From Psettodes erumei (Eukaryota > Chordata > Actinopteri > Pleuronectiformes > Psettodidae), in assembly GCA_016785225.1 (NCBI GenBank), contig JAFBJZ010000941.1, forward strand, positions 2,284,001 through 2,348,000: a stretch of DNA of 64,000 bases. The letters run 5' to 3'. A program made the position numbers and the translations under genes. The notes beneath the pieces are model-generated. The model was given only the letters and a program-made list of their open reading frames with translations, ran no database searches and was not told where the DNA came from. Shown piece by piece: positions 33,265 to 45,500 of this stretch. The stretch's first letter is position 1. Each line of letters begins with the position of its first letter.

Positions 33265-36200
33265 ATGTTGAATAAAATCTACGAATGGATAGAAACAAGC
33301 TTTGCCAATCTTCGCAATGGTGTACCAGCTGCGGAGCACTCGAATGCACACCGGGAACCGGGAGACGGTCAGATGAGGAGGAAAAGACCAATCGAATGGT
33401 ATGAGCTCTAACAACGTTATTCCCCCGTGTAACCAAATGACAGTGTGCCGTAAACGACACGGAATTAAACTGACCGCCAGTTTGTTTTGAAGTTGATTGT
33501 TATTTAATGTGCGTCTGCAGTAACAGAGTTTCATTGCTCCGCTGATTAGTCAGCAATTCAACCTTTTTGTGATGTGAAGAAAACTGTTTATTTTCAACGG
33601 GCGTGATATTAACTGTGTCTAACCGTTTTCCCTCAAGTTTGGAAGATGGACATAACATCGACCAAGATAGCTTAATGATAAAGAAATCACGAATGGGTAA
33701 TTTCAAATTCACACATTATCATCTATTATGGTTTGAGTTTATGTGGGGATAAATTCTAATCATTATCACCCTACTCACATTCTTGTGTGTTTTATTGAAA
33801 TTTGTCTAGGGGATCTTATTGACTCAGTCAAGATTGCAGCTGAAGGGGTTAAGAGTCATAGCTCCAATGTGGCTACATGGATGAAGAACAATGTCAGCCC
33901 AACACTGAGAAATATTCTTCCTGCCTCCCCCGGTCCTCCACCTGGAGAGCCACAGCCCTCAACATCAACAGCAGCCTGGGCCGGGAGGCCGGTAAGGAAT
34001 GAAATTTAGAGGCCTGACTATGAGATGTGTGGAAACCTTTTTTTTTCTCTGTTACTTAAACATGCTGTGGATTTGTTTGGATACAGATTGCTGAGAAAGA
34101 CTCTCTGGGTGAGACGTTCGCCGCTCCCTCAACAACTTTGGAGTGGAAGACATCCAAGTCGGGTAAGACTTATCATTTAAAGCACTGTATCAGCTTCTCC
34201 ATCAAGGTTGATATGGTTTGCGCAGCTTTTTAACTCTTGGAATTCTTGTTGTTTTGTTTTTTTCCCTTCAATCTTCCACCTCTAGAATGGTTGCGTAATG
34301 AAAAGTCCATTATGGGATCAAAAGTCTGCAGGCGCCAAGCGTGTATGAGTCCTACACATCGTGAGGTGTTAAAAACAAATGGCCATTCGGTCAACTTGCC
34401 ACCCACTGTCACCCCTAAATTGCACCCATCTCCACGGTTAGGCAGACCCCTAAACCTCCGATCATATGGAACACCGAGGTATTTCCTACATGTTAGTTTT
34501 TGCCTGTTTGGTCAGTTATTTGTTGTGCGCTATTGTCACTTGAAGATGTTTGATATCATATCATGTCCCCAGTCTCTTTAGCGGACTTGGCACCACAAGC
34601 AGCTCCTGCACCAGCATGTATGAGAAGACCTTTCCCATCAAAATGATGCAGAGCCCAACACACAGCACCTCATCTGGCCGGATACACAGGGCCAGACCCC
34701 GCTGCACAGCACAGGAGGTCAGACATTAGGACAATAAGGCGCCATTTCTCCTAATTCAGTTGTTGCATTTCTTGGTTAATATCTCCTTTCTCCTCTGTGG
34801 TTGTCTAGTCTGTTCGTGAAGAGGAGAAAGAGGTCTACAGGCAGCTTCTGACCATGGTCTCTGGTGGTCAGTCATCTTTCCTTCAAAACGGCAGCTCACA
34901 CGCCATTGTGAGGTCACACAGAGATTTGTACGTATCATACAAACACGGGATACATTAACAATGCCTGATTCAAACTGTTAACGAAACACCATATCCAAAG
35001 GGACACTCTGTAGAGGGCTGCAGCAGAAAGAGGACGTCAGAATTCAATCCAGTGGGTGGCTCCAGAAGCATAGAAGCTAAATAGGAGTAGTCTCTCATGA
35101 AATTCCAGTTTGTGTGTTAGTTGACTACTCTTTGTACCGTAGAGTGACAGATTTCTGATAAGTACGTATGCTCTGGAGCTGGAAGTGGCACGTATGGAGG
35201 CTTTATCCATCTTTCACAAGCTCTTGATATATTTACAGTATTTGGGCATGAGTAAAGGATACATTATGGAACTTCTGCTCCTGTCCTTTAAGCCTTTGAT
35301 TGTGTCTGGACTGTATGTGGATTCTGCTCACTCATTTCTCATGTTCTCATTAGCACCAGCTTTCTGACCACCAGCCGCAGACTGCTACAGTTGTCTTCCC
35401 CTACTGGATCCGCAGCAGGAGGAACTTCAGAGGGAACCAGCAGCCCGCCCAGCCCAAGAGGGATGTCAAGCCAGAGCTCAAGCAACCTCCCCAGCCCAGT
35501 GGGGACCTCCAGCAGGCCAGGGATCCAGACATGGCCTCTGGACACGGACCTCAGCTCCAGCAGAGCAGCTACTCTCACCTCAGCCCCCTCCCCGTCTGCT
35601 CTGCAGGATAACTCCTCTCAGGACACACAATCATCAGGTAAGATACCCCATACCCTTAATATAGACTTTATGTTAATTGAATATCATAAGTGAAATGAAT
35701 ATTTGCATTTTTCTGTTTCTTCTTGGGTTGTAATCCCCTTTCCTTTTGCAGCTCACGATGGGGACTCTGTAATTATTGTAAGTGAGCAAAAGGGTAAAAA
35801 GCAAGACAGCTCAAGGTAAGCATTTGTTTTCAGTCAGCGTCGTTACATCGGTTCCTTTCACTGTTTTAGGACGAGCCTGTGGTGAATAGTAATGTAATTT
35901 GTAATGCAAGCATAGTCAAAGATGGCTAATCATAATTGAAATTTAAATTGAATTCATATGAACACACCACACCTGAGCGTAAGTGGCTATAGTCAGGAAA
36001 GTTTAGAGTCAAGTCAAAGGTTTTACTAACATATTCTTGTTTTTACAGTGTGCCATGTTTCCAAGCTGAGTTATGGATCAAAGAATTGTAAGTACACGCA
36101 AATGCATTTAATGATCGATTAGGGAATTGATCTATTATTCACTGACGCTATGTTTGATAGCGCCATGAGGAAATTGTGTATTTTTGTCGCTGTAGAACGA

Positions 36201-38105
36201 GCATGTATGACTCTCGGGCAAGAGAAAGACGGAGACAGATAGAGGAGCAGGAGGCCCTGGCTGCCCAGCTGCTGCAACAGGTGACTGTCCATGTCCGATG
36301 CTGTCTCCTCAGGTTCGGCTGTATCAGCTCCACTGTTTCTTAACCGCCTGTTACGCCACTAACCTGTGTCTTACTGCTTCCCAGCGCCTGTCTGAGGAGG
36401 GGCAACGCAGCCCAGATGTTGAGGTCCATGTTCGAGTTCCTCTGGAGAAGGAGGTTCCGTTGACACCTGTGATAGAACAACCAAAGCCTTTGGAAGAGAA
36501 ACCAGAATTCCCTCAACTCACAGAGGTATGATTCTTGTATCTTAAAGGGCTTGAGTTTATTGATAAGATCCGCCCATATTGGCTTGCTTTCACTTAGAAG
36601 ATTATGTGTTTTCTGTTTTCACTTTCTCATTCTTAAGGTCGAAATCAGATTAGAAAGGATAGAAAAAGAAATTCATAATAATACAAGGGGGGGGTCACAA
36701 GTACGAGATTCTTGTCTCGGCGTGCTCGAGTTTGTTTTTTCTCACATAATGTGTACCTGTATAAGGGTTTGGTTAATATTGCATTTTCAATCTCTTTTGA
36801 TGAAGAACATGGAGGCTGAGGTGAGCAGGGTGCTCAGAGGAGGTAATCCTCATGAAATATTCAGCGAAGGCTTCGGTCTCAGCCTGACGCGCAAAGACCT
36901 GCACACCCTCAGCGACCTCAAATGGCTGAATGATGAAGTGAGTACACATTATGTCCCCGAGCGAAGGTCTGCGTCGGATCACTTTGCCTTTGACAGACAC
37001 GCTAACCTTTTTACTTATGCATACGCTTTAATATGCAAAAATGTTTGACGTATGTCACCGTCCAGCTAAATGAAATTCTCCCACCTTAATCCCTCAGGTG
37101 ATCAATTTTTACATGAACCTGCTGGTAGAGCGCAGCAAGGACCCCAGCCTGCCATCAGTCAACACGTTCAGCACTTTTTTCTATCCGAAGCTGCGCAGGA
37201 GCGGCTACTCGGCCGTCCGCCGCTGGACCAAAAAAATGGACATCTTTGCTAAAGACATCCTGTTGGTTCCTGTCCACTTGGGGGTGCACTGGTGCCTCTC
37301 TGTAAGTCTTAACGGCCGGGAATATGAACCTGGACACAGAAGTGTTGGGATTTATGTTGCTTTTTGAGGGGGGATTTTTTTTTTTTTTTTTTTAAATGTG
37401 CAAATCTTTTTCTCAGGTGGTGGACTTCCGCAAAAAGACCGTAATGTATTTCGATTCTATGGGAGGAAGAAATGACGAGGCATGCGAAATATTGTTGTAA
37501 GTTTCCGGATCACATCACCGTTGAAAGGATTGTATATTTGGAGAGCGGAATGCAACTCCTGCAAGAACACAATTTTCATGAGCCATTGATATTTATGGCA
37601 AGCAAATGACTTTGTCACCTTTGTCCGCCCAGTGACTACCTGCAGCAGGAGAGTAAGGACAAGAAGGGCAAAGAACTGGATACCTCAGGCTGGACTCTAC
37701 ACAGCAAAAAGTCCAGCGTAAGTCCAACACACTTTTTAAAAAATCTTGTCTATCTTGTGAATTGTCTTGTCACAGATGGTTTCATTTCGGCGTTTACTTG
37801 CACCTACAAATGCTCACAAACATTTTTCGCCCTCCTTTGCTTGCAGGAAATCCCTCAGCAGATGAATGGTAGCGATTGTGGAATGTTCACATGCAAATAT
37901 GCAGATTACATCACCAAAGACAAGCCAATCACATTCACGCAGGTACGCATCGCAGTTACAGCGGCCGCGAGGAAGATTCACGTGGTGAAAATCGTCACAG
38001 GCTCACACGACCTCTTTTTTTTTTTTTTTTCCTCATGCGCAGAAACACATGCCCTACTTCAGGAGAAGGATGATTTGGGAGATTCTGAACCACAAGCTGT
38101 TGTGA
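33265..38105 (+). CDS. senp1: SENP1, SUMO-specific cysteine protease
   Basis: Nuclear C48 protease that matures SUMO precursors and removes SUMO from targets. Exons: 33265-33398, 33638-33696, 33810-33991, 34087-34162, 34286-34478, 34573-34717, 34809-34927, 35354-35637, 35752-35815, 36049-36087, 36196-36280, 36385-36525, 36806-36937, 37098-37301, 37417-37496, 37633-37717, 37847-37942, 38043-38105; 726 residues (human about 644). An in-frame TGA lies two codons before the ATG. Catalytic residues His615 (GVHWC), Asp632 (YFDSMGG), Cys685 (GSDCGMF) and the oxyanion Gln679 keep the spacing of human His533/Asp550/Cys603/Gln597. SENP1-specific blocks are FQAELWIKELTSMYDSRARER, YEKTFPIK and REEEKEVYRQLL. 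DSVIIV (402-407) looks like a SUMO-interacting motif. RRKR at 38-41 is a probable nuclear signal. Synteny and the catalytic domain favour SENP1 over SENP2. Confidence 0.95.
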
Positions 38106-39165
38106 TGTCAGGATGCGCGCAGTGAACTCGCATAGTCACGTCACGGTGTCGCACACACGAGTCGCGACCGTGGCCGAGCCGCGTCCGACGGCTCGGGCAG
38201 TCGTCCGGCTCGGGGGGGAAGACTCGCACACCAGCTCATCAGATCAGGAACCAGCTCTGCCACTCTCCATCCTCTAAGCCCAATCCAGGCCGCGGCGGAT
38301 CTCGGCCGACGGGATGCTGCCGGAGCGCCCAAGCACTGCCTCTGAGTCGTCCTCTCCGCTGCGTCTTTTATATTGCCCTGCCAGGACTGTTTATGAAATC
38401 CCCCTTGTCCTGACTGACAGACCATACTCTGAGCTGCAATGTTCGGCTTGATGCAGACACACAAAGTTTACATGTTTACGTCTTACGGGGAGATATGCTG
38501 CAGCGTTTTGTGTTTTTTGTTTCAATATTTGGGAACGACAGTAATACTACATTTTGCTGTCAGTGTTTGATACTCTTGGTATGTGCAAAGGAAAATGTGC
38601 TTTACCATGACGAGATGAACGCCCACAAAGCTGAAATTTGAATAATATGTATTCCAAAAATCGGTCTCTTTGTGTATGGGTACGAGACTTGTTTTCTTTT
38701 CTTACAATATGAACGTTACACCCAAAACAAATTTATTTTTTTAATATTGTTTGATTAAAATGCACATAAGTCCCCAAACGTGACATTGCCTCAGAGTATG
38801 ATTTATAATGAACACAATGTTGTATTTCCTGGCTGCTGACTTGGAAGTACAGAACAGTCTTAGTTACTCTCTGAAACAATAGGGGAAAAAATGTTTTGCC
38901 ATTTCCTTTTTATCCATTAGTCTTGATAAGAAAGATTGTAAATTAAGGTTAAAAGTCTATTTTATGTATTTCAGAGTCCGTTTTAGTTCAACAGCAAATT
39001 TTGGGCATATTCAGTATATTTTGAACTTTGTACATACTCAAGATATACATCAAGTGTAATATACTTTCTTTCCTTTTTTTTTTTTTTTTTTTTTACCTCT
39101 TTCCTACCTATTTTTATCTAGGTCCAAGTGTGTTTTAGAAATAAACTCTCATGTATTGTGACTGT
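38106..39165 (+). other. 3' untranslated region of senp1
   Basis: About 1.05 kb between the TGA and the poly(A) signal. The first 350 bp are GC-rich, the rest AT-rich with a poly-T run at 39076-39094. Confidence 0.7.
39140..39145 (+). terminator. Poly(A) signal, senp1
   Basis: AATAAA followed by GTATTGTGACTGTTCTTTCTGT, a typical GT/T-rich downstream element. Confidence 0.7.
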
Positions 39166-39333
39166 TCTTTCTGTATTACCTCAAAATCCGTTGATATAAA
39201 AACTGCCACCTTTGACAATTTGATAAACGTGAGAGAATGTGTCTTGACTGATTTGAAGTGCGTTATCTCTATTACAGCAGTGGTCCCGTTTGTAAAACAA
39301 AACCAAACCAAACACAAACCGCTTTGAAAAAGT

Positions 39334-39339
39334 TTTATT
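39334..39339 (-). terminator. Distal poly(A) signal, rbms2
   Basis: TTTATT on the plus strand, read AATAAA on the minus strand. A second minus-strand AATAAA lies at 39861-39866 and could give a shorter form. Confidence 0.5.
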
Positions 39340-41254
39340 TAAAAACCAAGTTAAAAGTTTAATAGCTGTAGGGTTTTTCTTTCTATGAAGGAGACAAAAG
39401 ACCTGCATCATGGCACAGATAAGACAAAACATTTACTGAGGAGAGGTGGTTTGATGCACAAAAAAAAAAAAAGACTGCATGGACATGGACATGAGTTGCA
39501 AACTGGTCCCATATGTGACTTGATATATTGAGTGACCTTGAGATAAATGTTTTCTACATACTTAGCAATGCAAAGTTAGCAGCAATAGTTCTTTCGACAC
39601 AGTACGCCACTGCTCACGTTTTCTTCAATGTTCTGGATTAAAAAAAAAGATGGAATGACAAAGGAACACAAAGTAGTGATTAAAAGTTGTAAATATTTCT
39701 TTGCTTCATAGATCTATGTTCAGAGTAGTTCTGACATAAAAACAAAATCAAAATTAGCAGTGCATGAAAAAACAAATTCCAGTCAGAGGTCAAGCCCACC
39801 AAATCTTGAGTAAGCACTTCACTATCCCTTCCAGTGAAATCTAAGGCATTTTTGTGAAGTTTTATTTTCTCCTGGAAATGAACTGTTTCGTGGTTTCAAA
39901 AAAGAAAACAGTTTCACTAACTCAGAGAAAGAAGGAAGCAGGTTAACAAAGAGGACTAGACAGGACACGCTAAATTTAACTGTTACATTAAAACTGCAGT
40001 TGGATGGAATGGCGAATTACATCTAACACAACCCAACGATGGTGTCCTCATTAAAAAAAAAGTTGGATAGATGAATGGGCAACACCTGTCTTTCATATTC
40101 ACAAAGCACACCTGCCCTTTTGTTGTTGTTTTTTTTATAGTTCCTAAATTTCCTACAGTCATATTAACCACATTTTGGTATGACACAGTTCCCTTTTAAT
40201 GCAGCAATTTTACCAACAATTGATGAAACAAAGATGAACAAAACAAAACAGAAAAAAAAATAATCTATGAATGTATAATGAAAGATAATATCCACGTAAG
40301 CCAGAAGGCGAAGCCATATTGTGAGGTGATCCATTGTCGTAATGTGAGGTGTCTCTTGGATGTCTGTAGTATTGCATTTCTAAGGATAATAAATTAATTG
40401 CATAGATCATCAGACCTTGGGCATGTTTTCTGAACATTGGACGGAAGAGTTAAAGGATGTGGACACAGTACCAGCTGTGAACAGCCACGAGAGCTACTGT
40501 TGTTGGTTATTGCCTGCGAAACCTTGTACACAAACTGAAACTACATTGCTCTGGCAGGATGAGGTAAGTCAAGGTTTTGAACATATATTTCTCTTACGCT
40601 GTCCCCAACTGCTTTGGGTACAACTCTGTAACATTGTATCTGAACCTAGCATACATAATTCATCCATGATCAGGAGTCATGACCATAAAGTGCCAACATT
40701 TGTGACACAGACAGAACTGAAATGTCTAAAAATTAAAAAAAAAAAAATTAAAGCATCTTTGACATCAACACTGAAACCAGAACAAGAGAAGAATGCAAAA
40801 ATACAAACCAATCACTATTTTTAAACAAAAGTCGAAAACATCTATTTCTCACTATTTGAAGCACACAGCACACTATCAAAAATAAAATCAAAGCTTCTTT
40901 GAAAAATAGGATCAATCTGAAAAGTAATAAAACTGAATTAACAAAAAGAAACAAAACGGAACATAAGAAAACCTTTAAATAAGAAATGCAAAAAACCCCC
41001 AAAACAAAACGCGAGGGTGAAAAACAGAGATGCAGAAACAGATGCAAACACACAGCAGGTGGCCAGCATGAAAGCACCTCGCTACTGGCCATGGCAAGCC
41101 ACCATGATAGTGTTTTCTGAGGATGTAACAGGGCAGAGCCACGCTTTACTCGTTGATTTCCATGTCTATGTAATAAGAACTTCATACTCCAATAACAACA
41201 TCTATGTCATGCTTCAGAGAATATATTTTTTGGGAGGGGGGGAATTTTGTGGAG

Positions 41255-41283
41255 ATTTAAATTCCCCTTTTAGGAATTTAAAT
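41255..41283. repeat. Perfect inverted repeat in rbms2 3' UTR
   Basis: Arms ATTTAAATTCC (41255-41265) and GGAATTTAAAT (41273-41283) are exact reverse complements around a 7-nt loop, so the rbms2 transcript could fold a hairpin here. Confidence 0.6.
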
Positions 41284-42500
41284 TTAGGGACACAAGAAGA
41301 CAAAAGAAAACACAGCAACATGTGAACTGCTTTGTTCAGACAATTTGGTATAATGTTGTTATTATAAGAACTGAAGCATCACTATACTGGTGAAAAGAAA
41401 ATCAAAAGAAAGCCTAAAATAAATTTAAATCTCTTATTTACAGGCGGCTCTGTATGAGATGTGATCCCTGTTAAGCAACTTTGGATTTCATCAAGTGGAG
41501 CAGCTCAAAGTGAATCCATATTTAGAACCTTGTGATAATAATCTCTGGAATGCTTTACATTTATGTCGCTCATTTAGAGACGTCCTCTCGATGAAATCTG
41601 CCATCGGCGGCCGTCATCCCTAAACTTTCTCTTCTTTGTAATCTTCTGATTGTCTGAAGCTTTATGGAGATTGTTGCAACTAGAATTTATGAGTCAAGTG
41701 CCAAAAAGAAGTGAAACCACTTCAAGTTAAGGTTTCAATCCCGAAAAAAAAACTTGCTGCCACTTCAACAGAAGCTAATCCAAGTCAGCACCATATCTGT
41801 CAAACATATGAGTCGTCAGCTTTTTGAATGACTTCAGTTTGTTTTTTTGTTTTTTTTTAGCCTTCAGTATTCAAATATTTGCACCAATCAATCAAAACAG
41901 GACACATGAAGCTAGGAACACACCAAAACAAAGAATTATGTACAAAAAGGCAGGTTCAAAGCCTGAAAGTATCAGACTAAATAAAAAAAAGAGAGGTAAA
42001 ATCAGCACATCTTATAAAAGGTCAAAACAAAACATGACTCAAAATAAAACAAGGTGTTGAAATGTTCTTTTCCTGGTTTCATTCTAGCTCCCCAGAGCAG
42101 TATTAGAAAAGAATAAGAATAATGTTCAAATAAACCTTTTAACCGTGTATAATGTGTGTCTGTGTGTCTGTGTGTGACTCTTTCTCCACTGTTATTAAAA
42201 TAGACGCTCCTCTTTCTGTTCTTCTATTTTCCATTGCCTGCCATCCTCCAGCCTTGTTTGTTTGGAGTTAAAGAGTTTGTTTTAAAATATGAGTTTGTAG
42301 AAAATATCTTTTTTTTTTTTTTTCCTTTTTTTTGTCCTTTCTGTGTAACAGTCCTTGTTCCTCCCGAGTGTCCGGTGCCTTACGTACAGAGTCACTGCGC
42401 CGAGTTTTCAGCACTTGGGCCCCTTGAGGGTCACGTCGGCTCCAGAGGAAGATCTGACAAAGGGTGACAAGACCAGCCCAATCAGAAACAATGAGCAGAT

Positions 42501-42522
42501 ACACACACACACACACACACAC
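42501..42522. repeat. (CA)n microsatellite
   Basis: About 11 CA units just after the rbms2 stop codon in the transcribed sense. Confidence 0.9.
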
Positions 42523-42578
42523 AGATGCACACAAGCACACGCAAACACAAATGCGAGCCGTGATGAAAACCCACCTCT

Positions 42579-45500
42579 TCACTTGTTATGCTGGTAGGAG
42601 TAGGTTGTGTGTTCTGTGGGGGTCTCTATGGCAACGGGCTGCTGGACGGCACTTTCCTGGGAGGGGGGCAGGCGAGATCAGATCCATAAGTGACTGTTTC
42701 ATGTAACATTTTAGTGTTAAACTGTTCCAGTGAGAGAAAACTGAGATCATTACCTCAACTGAGATGTTGGCGGCAGGCACTTGGGTGTACTGGGGGATAT
42801 AGGTCCCCTGCATAGATGTGTTTGCAGGCATATACTGGAGGGGGAATGGAAATACTGTTTTAATAGACATGACAGCTACATGATGTAATAACGCTGTCAA
42901 ATTAAGATGCATTAGCAGAGATTAACATGTTAAATTACAAGAGGTTTCATCAGAAAAAGAGAGGGCCAATTTAAGAGGAACATCCTGAAGAATTCACTGA
43001 AATGGCCCCAAATACAATTCTAGCTATCACAACCCACCCAAGGCACTGAACAGATCCTAAAAACAGTAATTTAACTACCATAAATAATCAATTATGTTGT
43101 TATTTCCATGTGTTTAGTTCACATCTTTTATTCACGTGTTTTATTTTCGTGATTTCATTTTTCCATCAACGCACGTCGGAACTGTTTTCGCCATTCGTGT
43201 TGCTCGGGGGACACTTTACGTTGTGGCAGGATTTTTTTCCGCGAGAAGCGCGGGGACAGGTGACAGCTGAATGCCAAACTGTACTCACTGTGCCACTGCT
43301 GCCCATGGAGAGGTGGCTGAGCTGCTGCGTCAGGGGCCCTATCACGGAGGTCGGCTGTATGGACATGGTGTGGTCCATTCCCGGCGTCAGGACTGCCCCC
43401 TGTGGGAAAAAAAAACACATAGCGCCTTTAGACCCTAACATTAGGACACAGAGAGAGCAGAAGAATATCAAAAGACTTGAGCCGGAAACAAACACAGGAA
43501 GAGAAAGCCAACAGCTTCAAAGTACTCACTGTGGGCGGCATGATGTATGAATGCTGATGTATCCAGGATGGGTTGTGTACCTGCAGACGCGAGAGAGAAA
43601 TGTGCGATGGGATAACATTATATATATGAACGGTAATATTCTTTACATATAGCAGGTCAGAAAGCCTCTTTTACGAGAGAGACCTGGCCACAAAGGCAGC
43701 ATAAAACAGTTACAAAAATTGACACACAAATGGAACACAACAGATATTAAAAATATTTTAAAAAGCAATCAATTTTTGAACTAGACAAGCAGCCCTGATA
43801 AATTGAGCAGTATTGGTTTGATGAATAAAGTTTTGTTTTTTTTAAATTGATGCTTCACACTGATGGGATTTACAAAAACCCCACGGCATCTTAACTGACA
43901 CCTCAGCTTTAACAGTGGGAACGCCCCAGTACCTGGTAGGTGGACACAGGTGAATGCATGTATGGGGAGAGGGAGGTCGGTCCCATCATCCGGTTGGGAG
44001 CAAGGCTGTACGGAGAGGAGTAGAACCTGCGGCGAGAGGGATGCAAACTCGTTAGTCACCACAACGTGATCCCGCGCCCTCCGGCTGTACAAGGGGATTT
44101 GTCAGAGTAGAAGCACCGACCCGTTCTGTAAGGCTGTGGTGGGGTCGTAGGTGAGGGTCATGCCTCCCTGGAGGAAAAAGAGAAAATGGGCGCGTGTCAT
44201 CGTGAGGCTGACGGATGTGCCGTATCACAAGCCTTGAGCAATGTTGTGTAAGATAAAGAGCAGCCCGGACACCACACACAAGGAAAAATCTTAAACTCAC
44301 AGTCTCCCCATCTCTTGTCCAGGGGCGGCCGTTCTGCAGATATTTTCCTTGGCTCTGGCGCTTCTTCTGGCCTCCATCCGCAAACTTGCACAACAAAGGT
44401 TCTGACGGCACTGGACCGGGGATTTTCCGAAAATGAGGAGGTATTATTTTAAAATGAGAGACGACATCCAGATTCATTTATCTTAAATTTCATGTAAACA
44501 ACTTACCTGGAACTCCAGGCGGAGTCTTGATATATTTTCCATTGAAATGTTGGATGATGGCTTCGCATTTCTCTGTTGACTCCATCCTATATAAAAAGGT
44601 TACGCCAAGTGTCCATTAAATAAAATCACTGTTTCACATCAGCAAGTGACAATGTATCATGTTGTGTTAACGTTTCCACTTGGAGATTTTCTACCCATGT
44701 CGGCCACCAGAGGGCTCACTCCCCATGATTCACAGTAAGAAAATATACATCCATCAAGTGGAGAGGTAACTTTGATACAGACAACACTCATTTTAGAATA
44801 TTTCTTTGATGAACTGATTTTTTTCCTGAAAGCTAATTTGAGGCTCCACCATTAAATCATCCTGCCCCAGCTGTTCTTGTACGTGCGTCTAAATAACTAA
44901 ATAAAAGTTCGGACCTGGCAAAGCCCACTCCTCGGCTGGTTCCGTTGGCATCACGGAGGATGCGTGTGGAAATAGCCTGGCTGAAGGGCTTCAGCATGTT
45001 CTCCAGCTCCTGCTCGTCCATGGACAGCGGCAGGTTGGAGATGTACAGGTTGGTGGGGTCCTGCTCCTGTTGCTGAAGGCGGAGAAGATGAAAGAGGATT
45101 TAGGGTTGAGGACGTGGAACGCACAGAGCTCTTTATTTCCTCGCTACGGAATCACAAATGCGCTATGGCGACTGGGACCCTCCAGAAAATCCAGAGCCTT
45201 ACTGTTGCTGTGGTTTGAGGGAATTTATATAACATTCTTACAGGAAGTGTGTGAGGAGTTTGATACTTTGAGAGGTGGCAGTTGGAGGACACCAGGTGGT
45301 TAAAAAACAGTTGAGAGGAGAGATAGAGGGTTTGAAGTTTAAGGCGGATTTAATTTTGGGTTTGTGAAGAAAGTGAGCTGCATGGAGGAGATCAGAGGAG
45401 AAAACAGATATTCAGAGATGAAGCAGATAGTCGCCTGGCCAGACTTCAGCTGAACCCCTCTCTTATTTAACTCTCTCTCTGTCCCCACCACTTTTTTTTT

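Larger units (their letters stand above)
39315..42578 (-). other. Long 3' untranslated region of rbms2
   Basis: About 3.2 kb on the minus strand between the rbms2 stop codon and a candidate poly(A) signal. It is T-rich on the transcribed strand and without coding potential. It contains an 11-bp-arm inverted repeat at 41255-41283. Confidence 0.5.
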
